Origin: Thozetella sp. PMI_491
Lineage: Eukaryota > Ascomycota > Sordariomycetes > Chaetosphaeriales > Chaetosphaeriaceae
NCBI GenBank assembly: GCA_021432635.1
Contig: MU270027.1
Location: 868,001 to 932,000 of the forward strand
Length of the DNA: 64,000 nt
Reading direction: 5' to 3'
The notes under the pieces are model-generated. The model searched no databases, was not told where the DNA came from, and saw nothing but the letters and a program-made list of their open reading frames with translations. Below are positions 12,258-23,552 of this stretch, piece after piece. Position numbers and translations under genes: made by a program. The first letter of the stretch is position 1; each line of letters starts with the position of its first letter.

Positions 12258-15200
12258 GTCGACGAGCTGTAAGGCTGAAGGCCGGGGGGGGGGGGGGGGG
12301 GAGGGTTATTATGGTTGGGGGAGGTGGGCTCTCGATAAGCCTGGGCGGGCGGGCACGCGGTGGTATCACCTGGCGGTACGAGACGAGACGAGCGAGGGTT
12401 TGGGGAGGGGTGTTTTGCGCTTATGCAAGCAACACTTGCAACCGCTCGGTGCAGCTGACGGTGGCGGCTTGCGCGCCTGATGGTGTGGGCAGAAGCCCGG
12501 GCTGTACGTGAAGCCGACAACAAAATAGCAGGCCGTGTGCTCTCTGATCTTGTTCTGTCTTGGGGAGGCCAAAACAAATAAAGGAAGGAAAGTTGGGAAA
12601 GTGCAGGGTTCTCCGAGTTAAATATTCGTGGGGTGGGTACTAGAGCCAGGCGGCGGACTATTGTCGTTGAAATTGGGGGGGGAGGGGAGGGGGAGGCGTG
12701 GTGTGGTGGAGGCCCTTCTTTTTCTTATTACCAAGACGGAAGAAGCAGATAGGTAATGGTAGTTGGTGTTAATACATCGTATAGGACGATTCGCCAATCT
12801 GGGAGTGGGGTTCTGTCATGGTGAAGGCTAGCGAGAATCTGGTGGAGGAGAAAAGAAGAAAAAGAGAGAGCGAGGACCGAGGCGAAGAAGCGCTGCGGAA
12901 TGGATTCGTTTGGATCCAAGCCGTGGTGGAAGGGCCTTGCCGAGCGAGAAGGAAACTTTAAGGGCCGTTCGCTGGGTTTTACAGGCTGGTCTGGCCCAGT
13001 GTTAGGTAAGACGTCGGCGAAATGGTTGACATAATGCGCCAGGAAGAAAAAAAAAAAAAAAAAAAACCCCCCCGGCTGATCACGGCGGACAGACCCCAAG
13101 GCGGTGGAGAAGGGGCCTGGAGGGCGAAAGAAAGGCTTACCCAACAGGCGGGCTGTTAGGCCCAAATGTCCCGCGAGTTGCCAAATGCCGCGGCCGAGGT
13201 ACAGCACTGGTTAGCGCCGGTGGCTCTATTTGCAAGAAAACGGGCCCCAACGCGGTCGTGGTTGGTCCGAACCGGTTAACCGGGTGCTCGAACTAACTAA
13301 AGGGAAAGGGGGTGTCTGGTTGCGCGCACTTTCGCCTCTGCCGACGGCGGCACACACGTGGGAATGGCAAGGAAGACGGGGCTGCTGTGGCGTCACTTGG
13401 CAAGGCGGAAGAAGCAGAAGCACACGTACTCAGCCGGCGTGAGCTTGCAAGGCTTGGTGCACCTCCAGGGAGACAGGGAGGGGTCTAGGTGATCTGCAAG
13501 CAATGTCGGGCGAGGCAGTGAGGTCACCGTCAAAGAAAAAAGATCGCCGAGGCACGGATTGCCGGGTTCGACTAGAGAGGCAAGTACGTACGTACGTGGG
13601 TAGGTAAACGTCAACGGGAGAAGGCGGTGATTCCAAACAAGCTCCCTCCCCTAGACGTGTTCCAACGGCGGGCGCCTGGAGAGGTCATATATCCTCCGCT
13701 CCATCAGCTCCCCCCTTATCTTGCACCAGCCCTGGTGCAAACTCCATGACCTCGCAGCTACAAGGTACAGCACCTGCTCGTGTAGGGTTGATGCTGTACA
13801 TGGTCCGTACCTAAGCTCGTCAAAGGGCTCCAGCGGGCCTCGATGTCGGAACCACAAGCTGCAGGAAGTGTGCATTGCAGCGGCCCTGAGCATCACCCGA
13901 AAAGGCACCTGCACATCCCCGTCTCCCACAGGAACCACCCTATATGACATGTACTTGGTACCTGGTATTTCCTTGCGGAGGTACGAGACGACAAGATCCC
14001 GCCAGGCGCTGGCCCAAGGTTTAGGGACAAAAAGTGTAAGTAGGACCTGCGATGCTGATCTTCGCCGCACGTGGGGAAAAGAGGAAGAAAGCAGCGCTCG
14101 CTCCTTTGAGTTGGGACAAGTCTCGCCGGGCACAGTCGTAGCTGCTGCTTCCGGCCCCCCCTCCATTGGCCGAACACCCCTCTGCCACACACCTCTCATC
14201 TGGCAATCTTGAGAGACATACAGCTAGGGCAAGTATAAGGTACCTGCGCCCTGTTGTTCACCACCATCTTGGATTTTACTAAGGTACTGCCACCACCAGT
14301 AGGGGAGCATGACTAATGCCGTATAATTGGCTTTACCATAGGTAGTTGCTGCTTGCCTGCTGTTCTTGATTTCTGCGCTTCAGAATGTCGGTCGAACCTT
14401 CCAGTTGGACTTACGATGCAGAGCGTACTTGCTAGAATTCGGGAGAAAGCGATGATGACATTTACCCTGTTCTGCCCCCTTTTTCTTCTCCCATCTTCCA
14501 GAGACTATCCAGGCCTCGGCAGAGCAAGTGAGGGCATCCAGATTAAGGTGGAAAAAAAGGCCAAGGCGCCGGGCTGCGCCAGACAGGTACGGTATCTGCT
14601 AGCTCCTGGATATCAACGGTTTTGGGTACGATCTGGTCTACCCTCGCACACTCCAGTTCCAGATTGTGCCCTTCTCTCCGCATCATGATGGTTCCCCCTC
14701 CCCCCCCACCAACTTGACGCGAACCAGTCCCAATATTTCCCCCATTGCGGTGGTGGCTGCCCCCGTTTTGGCCCGCCCGCCTCGCTTTCATAGCCCGGAC
14801 CATGTACCGAATACGATGAATAGGGTACTCGATCGGCCCCTGACGACTTGGGCTGAACATCAGAGACAGTCTCGGCGTGCCCCGAGGGACCTGTGTGGCC
14901 TTGGCTGTGTCGCTATCAAACATGTATGGCTTTGTGGCTGCTTGCAGGAGCAGGCAGGACAGACAGACACTCACCCACCCACCCACACACACACACATAC
15001 ATACACACTCAAACGCACACGATGAAGACACCCGGAGGGCAATCAAAATCAAGCCCCTCTTGTTCGGGGATACGCAAAATAGGTACAGTACTACTGTGCA
15101 TGACCCCCCGTCGGTTGGAGGTACGTTGTATAGCTTGTCTGATGGGCTGCCTCCCGCTAGCAACAAGCACCCCCTCGCGGCACTTGCTGCCAGTGCTTGA

Positions 15201-15758
15201 AAGAGGTAAGCCCCGTTGCTTTCGAACGATTCCGCGACGTGGGTGCCGCACTAAAGACGACACCCTCGCACGTCTTCTCCAAACTGCTTTCCCCCTCTCC
15301 GGCCGCAACGTCCGGCAAGCAACCTATAAGATGCTCGTCCCCACGGCGCTCTGCTGTATTCGCCGTCGTGTCTCATGCAGCCGGCCGTACCCACCACACT
15401 GGATGTATGAGGGATTTTCCAGCATCCCCCTGTCTCGTAAGAAATCAACCGGCAGGTCGCCTGTCTAGGCCTTGCCTGTGGCTCCTGTGGCTCGCCTCTT
15501 CTGGTGCCCGCAGCTCCAGCAGCTCACACAGCAATGGGCGGTGACAATTGGCGGAACCGGGGAACCGCGCTGGTGAACTGGCACTGCAGAACGGGCACTG
15601 CAGAGCCCCTGTGTTGCAAGGCCCCCTTCGCCCGCAGGCCAAGCTTGAGGAGCTCCAGGAGCACGCAAGCTCATGCCGAGCTACGCCAAATCAATCTACT
15701 CCACAGCAGCTCCCTGCAGCAAATAATCAACCAAACACACCCGGGGAGGGGCTGCCCC
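12258..15758. other. Gene-poor spacer left of the duplicated gap region
   Basis: No gene is recognised. The first kilobase is presumably HAL4 promoter and leader (HAL4 is read leftward from 12257). It contains an 18-G run at 12284-12301 and a 20-A run at 13047-13066 followed by seven C. A GTAC-type tandem lies near 13583, and an AC-rich microsatellite spans about 14979-15009. Open frames such as 13651-14199 (minus) resemble no family. Confidence 0.5.
14979..15009. repeat. AC-rich simple repeat
   Basis: Successive CACC units pass into (AC)n and then CATA units over about 30 bases. It is a simple-sequence microsatellite in non-coding DNA with no apparent function. Confidence 0.85.
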
Positions 15759-15794
15759 GACCTGTACTGGCACCGCCGGAAAGGCCTCGGGTAT

Positions 15795-15831
<37 letters not shown>

Positions 15832-15990
15832 ACGGGCGGCGCGTGGGGTATTATCGCTCCTAATGGCTCTCGGGGATGCAGCTAGCTGTAAGCTGGGACA
15901 GGACGCCGAGGGATCCAGATCCAGACGGCGTTGAGTTGGCTCTGCGTCTGATATCACCTCCTTCTTTCGGGTCAACAGCTTACAGATCAT
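15759..15990 (+). repeat. 232-bp repeat, left copy, with 33-G run
   Basis: It begins GACCTGTACTGG and ends CTTACAGATCAT, immediately before 16 Ns. It contains a 33-nt G run (15797-15829). The copy after the gap has the same length (232 bp), the same ends and almost the same sequence. The differences are around the G run and in about 22 bases near 15877-15898. It carries no coding sense. Confidence 0.95.
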
Positions 15991-16006
15991 NNNNNNNNNN
16001 NNNNNN
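15991..16006. other. Assembly gap (16 N)
   Basis: Sixteen ambiguous bases separate two near-identical 232-bp sequences, each with a G run above 30 nt. This is the pattern expected when two reads or contigs ending in the same hard-to-sequence homopolymer are placed side by side. Confidence 0.99.
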
Positions 16007-16040
16007 GACCTGTACTGGCACCGCCGGAAAGGCCTCGGGT

Positions 16041-16073
<33 letters not shown>

Positions 16074-16238
16074 GGGGCCACGGGCGGCGCGTGGGGTATT
16101 ATCGCTCCTAATGGCTCTCGGGCGGCCGTCTTCAGACAGCCTAGGACAGGACGCCGAGGGATCCAGATCCAGACGGCGTTGAGTTGGCTCTGCGTCTGAT
16201 ATCACCTCCTTCTTTCGGGTCAACAGCTTACAGATCAT
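16007..16238 (+). repeat. 232-bp repeat, right copy, with 32-G run
   Basis: It has the same boundaries and length as the copy at 15759-15990. Its G run is 32 nt (16041-16072) and is followed by AGGGG, which the left copy lacks. The segment after CTCTCGGG differs (CGGCCGTCTTCAGACAGCC here). The sequence continues into unique DNA at 16239, so this copy is the one joined to the right flank. Confidence 0.95.
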
Positions 16239-18554
16239 CCTATCCACCTCCCCTAAGACATGCCTACCTCCGTACGACGGCTTAGAGAGGCGGTGAAGTC
16301 TTGGAAGCGTGTCCTCTCCGCCCTAGAACGACATCGGAATCGAGTCTACCTATGGAATGCCCGGCCGAGAGCAGCAGCCGCTCCCTCCCTCCCCTCTTAA
16401 CCTACCAGACTCAGCGCTATCCGTAGGAAGCGAGCGCAGGATGAGCCGGTTGCCTGCCTGCTTGCCTGCCAGAAGGGCACGCTCGTGGGGAGATTGACGG
16501 TTTCACTGCAGTTTCCAGCACCTCTGGAGCTTCCGGGAAGCTTCCTAAGCTGTGGCCCATGCATATCTTTGGGTTGTGGGGCCCCCCTCTGAGGCGGGCA
16601 AATGCTAGAGACCTTGACGTCACCGCCCAGCCGGGACGCCGCCGCCGCCGAGGCTCACAATCCCACAAAGGGCCGTCCGCTCAGAGCCAAATCGGAGCCC
16701 AAGGTTATTTCTTTCTTCTTTGACCAAGATTGACAAAGATAACGAGAGAGATTTCGCGCAGCCATTCGCAGCAAGAACCCGACAGCCCTCGTGCTGATGG
16801 GAGGCCAGCCGAGTGGTCTGTCTATAATTGGTGCAACCGGAAGCAGCAGCAGCAGCACAGGGATCGACCGGTGCGATTCTCTCGGACGAGCCCTGTTGTG
16901 CTTCTGCACTCTGCCGTGTCATCCCGCCTTCTGCTACCATCCATCAGTCGGTTGCATCCGCGGCCGACGGCAGGACAGCCCGCCGCGTTGGGGACAGCAG
17001 GCCGATGCTCCCAGCGCCCCCGCCCTCTCTGCTGCTACGGTGCTGTACATAGTACAGTACGTACTCCGGACGTGTTTAAGCTCGCCTCCGTCCCTCGGAG
17101 CTCGGCAGCCGCCAGCCAGTCGCAAGGCCGCTGGGGAACGCGTATTGTATTAGCTGTCCCGCCTGTCTCGACACAGAACACACTTTTTTTTTTGTCTCTT
17201 CTTCTTTTTCCTCCGGACCTACCAACCCGCTTCTGGCTGAGATTGGGAGTAGCCTGGCACACGTGGCTTACGTGTGCGATCATGCCGATCATCTGAGTCG
17301 ATTGTAGCCTTGGCGCGTCGGCATCGTCCTTCTTGCTAGAGGAAATAGGCAAACAGCTGGACAGGGTACGCATCGGGGTACACGCCAGGGTACACGCCAT
17401 GGGGCCTTGGCAGGATCTCGGGCGGAAATTTTTAGCTGCTTCGTGGTCCTTGGCTTCTGCGTGCCGGTTTTAGCGTGACTGACCCTCTGACACAGCGGCT
17501 CCCATGGTTGGTTGTAGCCCACTCGCTTTTGCTGGGCGCCAGCCTGGCTGGAAGAAGTATGACCTAGAGTGACGGTGCTGCGTGCGGTACGCAGGGACAC
17601 CTGTGCCGCCGTTGTTGAACCCTGATTTTTTCCCTGTCTTGAATGAGCCGCAGCGCGCCCATGCCCCCTCCTCCCGACGGTCCCGTGGGAGCGGAAGGAA
17701 GGACCAACCCTCGGGAAAACAAGGGGATTTGTTGGTCCAACACATCCAGCATCCAACAGGGTGGCTTGTTTCAGAGAGCCCTATACCGCGTCCTACCGCG
17801 ATGTTCCGCGTCCCCATCTCGTCTCAATGCCGACTGGATGGATGCCCGATCAGCTTGTTGTCTGGTCAGGATTCCGATACCCCTGGTGATATCATGCTCC
17901 CCGGAGAAGCCACAGCTGTCGATCGCTCTGACGTAGTCGCCGTGATCGCGCCCTCTGGATAGCAGCAAGCGGCTGGTTTGACTGATAGCATCGTTGGCAC
18001 GGGAAATGAGGCAGTAAGTTGGTCCTGGCGGTGACGTCCCATCTGGCCGAGGATTGGACTTCGACGCCGGCAGGGGTATTGCGCCAGATCGGCGCCGGGC
18101 CTTGTCCCGGCGGTAAACCCAGGAATTTCTAAATGACTTTGCCTTCAAGGAAGCGACGTCATTGTATCCACGTGCAACCGGCTATGAAACGGCCCTCTAG
18201 CTTCCAGGGCAAACTGGCAAGTTGCGCTTAGGTAGCTGAATCGCGAAAGGAAACTGCTCATCGTCCATTACGCTGCGAATACCAAAAATTACTGGGCAGA
18301 GTAATGACCAAGTGCGTAATGCAGCGCGAACCCACGTTGCCGCCAGGGGGTGGGCGGCCATGACGCAGGTATGGTATCTGTTTACATGCAGCAACTGCAA
18401 AACTCAGGGGCTAGTAACCAAGCAACAACAACAACAACTCCTTCCCCCGCCCCCCGAATCTAGGCCACCAAAAACAGGGGTTATCCACGCTCCATCGGTA
18501 AAGCTCGACCGCTTGTGTTCATCCCTATTAGCGGCAATGATCCCTCATTCCGTG
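16239..18554. other. Intergenic, no gene recognised
   Basis: About 2.3 kb between the duplicated gap flanks and the end of the CaMKK gene. It contains short tandem CTTGCCTG units near 16450-16475 and a CAG run near 16845. A polypyrimidine tract lies near 17183-17215 and a CAA run near 18425. Open frames overlap on both strands and none is convincing. Confidence 0.5.
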
Positions 18555-21098
18555 TTAAGCTTCGGCCTCATGCGGTTGAGACCCCGTAGTTTCCACAGGA
18601 ACCTGCGTTGGTGCATTCCCAACAAGGTCAGCTATCCTTGGATTGCGTAGTGGCCGGGCCATGCTGGGCGTCTGTTCTTGTGACCCTTTAACCCACTAGA
18701 ACAAGCGTTAGCTGCCATCCACCATGACATGACAAGAGCAAGGTCGTTAGGCCGTGCCTTGGTTGCGATCGGCCGATGCCCCTCGCTCGCAAGCGTTCGA
18801 ATGACAGGTGGAAGAGACAACGGAGGAGATGTGAGTTTAGATTTGCAAACGTACCGTGACACTTTCATCGCTCTGGTACCTGTCCTTCCCGTGTAGATGC
18901 TTGGTATGGTAGAGCGTACCCGTGCCCTTACGGCGACTGCTCGAGCGCTTGATGCGCTCCACCTCAGCTTCGAAGGCGCGATCATAGACGTTGAAGTCCA
19001 CGGCGGTAGGAGAATCGGACACTATGTCGGCCACAGGCTCAGTCGGCTCAGGTTGTGGCGTGGAAAATTCGTCCATACTTCCGGTGCCAATGCCGAGGAA
19101 CAGTGGTTCGACATCGGTCGGGTCGTGTGCATGGCCCTTCTCGCCCGGAAGGGATTGCCAGCTGCCGCGGCTCGAAGCTGTCGCGAAGAAGCGCTCGCGC
19201 TCGCGGAGGACCGCAGCAGCATGCTCCGAGGTGGACCTTTCGTTCTCCACCTTGCTAGCGGTGGTCTGAGAGGAGTTATCATGCTCAGAGGATATTTCCT
19301 GGCGGCCTCGAGAGATAGAAGATGTGCTATCCTGTCGCAGGAGACCCTTGAATTTGGAGATGGCTTTCATGACGCAGAGCAGGTGGCTCATCTTTTGGGT
19401 AAAGGCATGGTTGACCTCGAGGTCATTAGGAAACTCGACCAAGTCGGAGCAGTTCTCCTCAGGACTGAGCAAGGGGTCTTGGCCTTGCTTCGTTACCCAT
19501 GGATGTTCCTAATCCGCGTTAGAAATGGCATAGAGGCGCACACGATTCGTACTTGCCCGCAGTTCCTCCATCTTGATCCTCTGCTCTGGATCCTTGTCCA
19601 TCAGTCGCTGTATCATGTCCGCAAACACGGGATCTTCATCGGCGGGGAGCTTGGGGGTTTCGGTCTTGATTGCCTCGTACATCTCCAACACACCAGAGCG
19701 TTCGAAGGGGATTCTTCCATAGCGAAGGCAGTACAGCGACACGCCCATGGACCAGATGTCGGCTGCCTTGCCGGACACCTCGCCGTGCCTCCCCACGCAC
19801 AATTCGGGAGGGAGGAAGGCTGGGGAGCCAGCCGACTTGGCGGTCCGCATGTCGTCGGGCTTCTCGAACATTTCCGATACGCCGAAGTCGACTACCTTGA
19901 GCACATCGTCCTCCGTCAAGAGGAGATTATCGGGCTTGATGTCTCGGTGAACGACTCCCTGAGAGTGCAAATACTCAATGCCGAGGATCAGGTCGCGGAA
20001 CCAACATCGCACGTCCTCCTCCGGGTACGGATCAGCGGCCTCGTCGAGGCCCACCTTCATGATGACGCCTTTCTTACACATCTCAAGCACCATGTACAGG
20101 GAATCCTCCTCTGGGTCGTCCAGCACCTCGATGAGCTGGACTAGATTCGGGTGATTAAGCTTCTTCATGATGGCAATCTCCTCTCGGATGAGGAACAGCG
20201 CGTCCTTGGATTCGCTGGCTTCCGCCTCCGAGAGCTGGTGATTCATGGCTCCGGGGCGGCCAAAGCCGGCCCGGAGTGGCAACCGCCTCGGTCCCGGTCC
20301 CCGAGGGCCATGCCGAAGGATGTTGGACTGTACCCGCTTGCGCAAGCGCGCCTTGGAAAATTCCTTGATAGCCTGCACATAAACCATCAGCGCATCTTCT
20401 TATGGGGAAGCTGTCGTGCGCCGCTGGTGGGCCTGCGGTGGCCACTGACAAACTCATTTCCGAACTGATCTGTCGCCAGATGGACGGCACCATACGACCC
20501 ACGGCCTATTTCTTCCTTGATAACATATTGGTTGATTTGGTGATGCGATCGACCGTCGGCGTCGTCGCTAGTGTACTCAGATCGCGCGTTGAGAGTTTCC
20601 TATTAGCAGGGCGGCTGGAGTTAGCCTGCTGTGCCTTCCCGCCTCCGACCCTGTCTCGCCGTCGAGTGGTACCGGTTGGTACCGGTTGGGGACGCATACC
20701 TTGACTTCGCGATGTACGGATGGGGTTCGTCGATGCTGCCGGATGGGGCTTTGGAACGGTTGGGAGCCTGCGGGCGCGGATCTTCGAGCGGCGCGTCGTT
20801 AGCTTGTGATGGCTCGCCCGCCTTGTGACCCCTCGTGGTCCCGAAGTCTTGGAGCAGGAGGGGCTTACAGGGACGCGGATCGCGGGGGGGTGTCTTCGGC
20901 CGCGGGGTCGCCATGGAAATCGATCTTGATGCCCGGCGACGAGAGGCACGAAGCCGAGCTCGCATGGACGGCCATGGGTTTGTCTTGGTCGTCTTCGTAG
21001 GCAGGCGGGATCGGGACGGGATTGGGTCGCAGCGGAAGGTCTCGCGAACTCGGCGGCTGGGTTGGTTGCTCTTCCGTCATATTCACGAAGCGGGGCAA
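18555..21098 (-). CDS. Calcium/calmodulin-dependent protein kinase kinase, Ssp1/cmkC type
   Basis: This upstream kinase is expected to phosphorylate AMPK/Snf1- and CaMK-type kinases in glucose, stress and calcium signalling. Six exons (minus): 21098-20869, 20781-20700, 20599-20450, 20372-19557, 19508-18855, 18695-18555, giving 690 aa. The start could also be the ATG at 21080. A Pro-rich N-terminus leads to HREVKETLNARSEYT, then GRGSYGAV (about 136), the lysine in FAIKEF (157) and an Arg/Pro-rich insert (about 172-212) typical of CaMKKs. Next come HRDIKPDN (about 298), VVDFGVSE (about 316) and AGSPAFLPPE. The C-terminal regulatory tail is Ser-rich. Intron 4 (19509-19556, 48 nt) starts GC rather than GT; only that cut joins MEELR to EHPWVTKQ. 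Intron 5 (18696-18854, 159 nt) ends GCTAAC...TAG and adds 46 codons; without it a stop occurs at 18837. Intron 1 ends at an AAG acceptor, so the first junction is the least certain. The neighbour BET5 is divergent. Confidence 0.92.
19509..19556 (-). other. GC-AG intron (48 nt) in the CaMKK gene
   Basis: On the minus strand the intron reads GCAAGTACG at its 5' end, TTTCTAACGC before the acceptor, and TAG at the 3' end. The only GT alternative four bases downstream breaks the frame. The GC cut restores the conserved subdomain XI end, LREHPWVT. Confidence 0.88.
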
Positions 21099-22226
21099 TC
21101 GCCCTGGAAGAGGGGGGCAGGTCCCAGGATTTCAAGGTAAGGCTGCGAGGTATATATGCCGTCGCAGGCTATAGCTAAAACAGGCGTTGGGGTCGGGTTG
21201 GGGGGCAGTAGGTAGCCCTTCTGCGACGCAGGCGCGTAGAAAGGAGGGTATCCGAAATCTTACAATGCGCCGCGTCTGCTAGGCGTGGGAGCTCCGTTCG
21301 AGCTTAGGGCACAGAGGTAGAGAGACAAGGGTGTCGGAGGCTCACAGCCTCACTGTCGTGGTCGGATGCAGTCCCTCGCAATCGCGACCGACGAGGATTC
21401 AACGATTGGGCGCAACGGGGAGGCGAGACGACCGGTCAAGAAGGCCAGGCGAACCCGCAGGGCAAACACAATCTACAAAAGCTCCCGCGGCGGGGGGACC
21501 TTTTAAGCTCACCGTGCCTCCGGGATCTTTGCCCAACGGCTGTTGCACAGGGTTGCTGGCAGGGGCGGTCCTGGTTGCCTGGCCCGGATGCTCCCCACGG
21601 GAGCACGACGCCACGGGCGAATCACGAGCGGACCGCAAGTTTAGTCGTCTGCTGGCGCGTGCAGTAAAGGTACATAGTGTCTATCTGAGCACGAAGCCGG
21701 TCTGTTCCGGGGAGGACCTCCCGAGGGGAAGCACACCGCAAGCCTCTCTACAGAACAGAAGTACTGCAGGTGGTTGGGGAAGTCAAAACACTCCGTAGGG
21801 GCCGGGAGGAAGACAAAAACTTTCTTCAGGATGGATCCAGCCCGGGAGCGAGCCCCCCAGCGGCCCCTCTCAGAGTCGTGCTTGCCCCGCGTCTGCAGCA
21901 GAGGAAGGAGGCTCTTGGAGCCTCACATTGGCGCGGATTGAAATGAGACGCTGATGACCCCCCTTCCCGCCAAGCTCCTATCTGCTTACCTGAAGACCAC
22001 CAATTCAGCCCTATATTTTTAGAACCAGCCTATTGGCGGGTAGGATTGGTAGTTGGACAGCGATAACCGTCAGCCTTGCCTCAGCTCAACCAGGGACGGG
22101 ACACAGAAAAACATTCGAGACCACGAGCCACCAGCATCGTCGCTCGTGCCCCCCTGGTCCCCGCCCACGCTACCCTCAACGTCGTCATCCCCAGCGGCAG
22201 CCTCGCCACCGGTCGGTGGGATCACC
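21099..22226. promoter_or_regulatory. Shared divergent spacer CaMKK / BET5
   Basis: 1.1 kb lies between the start of the leftward CaMKK and the rightward BET5. No coding sequence is recognised. It must hold both 5' UTRs and promoters. There is a pyrimidine-rich, C-rich stretch just before the BET5 start (about 22155-22225). No specific factor site is claimed. Confidence 0.6.
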
Positions 22227-22863
22227 ATGGCCATCTACTCGTTCTACATTTTCGATCGTCACAGTGAGTCTGCCCAATTGATCTCGCTCCACCCCCCCTC
22301 CCCCCTTCACTCCTCTCCGCTCCCCGTCCTCTCCGAGGCTAATCTCCTCTGCCCCTTTCTCCCTGCAGCGGAATGCATATACTCCAAAGCCTGGCTGCCG
22401 ACGCCCGAAGCAGGCGCGCTCGGTGGCGCGAGCACCAACGCCGGTGACCGACGCGCGAGTAACAAGGCCTCCGACGACGCCAAGCTCATCTTCGGCACCG
22501 TCTTCTCGCTGCGCAACATGGTGCGCAAGCTCGGCGGAGAGGACGACGCTTTCATATGCTATCGGACCTCCCAATATAAACTGCATTACTACGAGACGCC
22601 GAGCAACCTGCGCTTCGTGATGCTGACGGACACCGGGACATTGAGCATGCGCAACGTGCTACATCAGGTTTACATCAATCTCTGGGTGGAATACGGTAGG
22701 TGGAGCCATGGAGAAGACATGAGATGCATTACAGGACGTGTACTGACTGTTGATTCTAGTGGTGAAGAATCCTCTCTCTCCGGTCGAGCACAAGGGCGGC
22801 GAGGGAGTACGCAATGAGCTGTTCGAGCTTGGCTTGGACCAATTCATCCGTGGCTTGATGTGA
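22227..22863 (+). CDS. BET5: TRAPP complex subunit BET5 (TRAPPC1)
   Basis: BET5 is a small longin-fold core subunit of the TRAPP tethering complex, the GEF for Ypt1/Rab1 in ER-Golgi traffic. Three exons, 22227-22263, 22369-22695 and 22760-22863, give 155 aa. Introns are 105 nt (GTGAGT...GCAG) and 64 nt (GTAGGT...TCTAG); the first divides by three and stays open. The N-terminus MAIYSFYIFDRH is the family signature. Then follow ECIYSKAW, the conserved block KLIFGTVFSLRNMVRKLGG, YRTSQYKLHYYETPSN, and the end VVKNPLSPVEHKGGEGV. A loop of about 28 residues rich in Ala/Gly/Asn (around residues 24-50) sits between strands where yeast-type Bet5 is shorter. All core elements are intact. The neighbour PEX3 is convergent, with 689 bp between stop codons. 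Confidence 0.96.
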
Positions 22864-23552
22864 CAAGGCGTTGACCTTGCCGACGCCTTCGTTACTCAAA
22901 GGGCGCTTCCTCGCCTCTTGGATTAATAACCCAGAGTGGAGGGCCCTGATACTCCTAGAGACGCACCGTCTGGAGAGCCATGTTCGGACCGTGAGGGGAA
23001 CCAGGTGCTATGATAGAGCGACAAGGCTGGTACTCGGCTTTGCAGCACCCGTGGGCATGCCGCGAGAAGGCCAGCCCTGCCGTCTTATGGCAGGATGATT
23101 CCCGAGGCCGCGGTGGTTCAACGCAGGGCCGACAGTCCAGCCTAGAATCTAGGTGCTTCGTCCGCATCGAACGCGCAACACAACGCGACTTGTAATACGT
23201 TCCCGCGAGTAGGGTGTCTGAGAAACTCAGCCAAGAAAAGAAAAAGAAACAGAGAAGGGCATGGCACGGCACCGTCGGTATTGTACCGAACTTTGAGCAT
23301 GCGTGAACGTCATGTGCAAGGTAATTTGAAGCCTAAATGCCAGCACCCTGGTATACTATACTATACATTCAGATGCCTCAGCACCTTAACCTATAACCCG
23401 AACAAACCAACCTGCACCCTAGACCAGTTTATTGCAGCAATAGACGTTTCCCGGTCTCCTCTGGTTTTTGTGTTTTTATTTTATTTTGCCAGATCCGACG
23501 TTTCCGCGCAAACCTCGTGTCCTATCCGTCTATGTGTCTAGAGGCAAAGGCA
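22864..23552. other. Convergent spacer BET5 / PEX3
   Basis: 689 bp between two stop codons, presumably the two 3' UTRs. AT-rich stretches at 23340-23420 and 23465-23490 would suit 3'-end formation. No coding sequence is seen. Confidence 0.6.

Noticed and set aside
13651-14199. 182-codon open frame on the minus strand
   Set aside because: No recognisable motif, overlaps equally long frames on the other strand, and has no splice or start context to support it.
14979-15009. Repeat block considered as CRISPR or telomeric array
   Set aside because: It is a simple AC/CACC microsatellite without spacers; CRISPR arrays are not expected in a fungal nuclear genome.
18900-20144. 415-codon open frame on the plus strand
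   Set aside because: It lies antisense to the CaMKK coding exons, whose kinase motifs are unmistakable; it crosses their introns and resembles no family.
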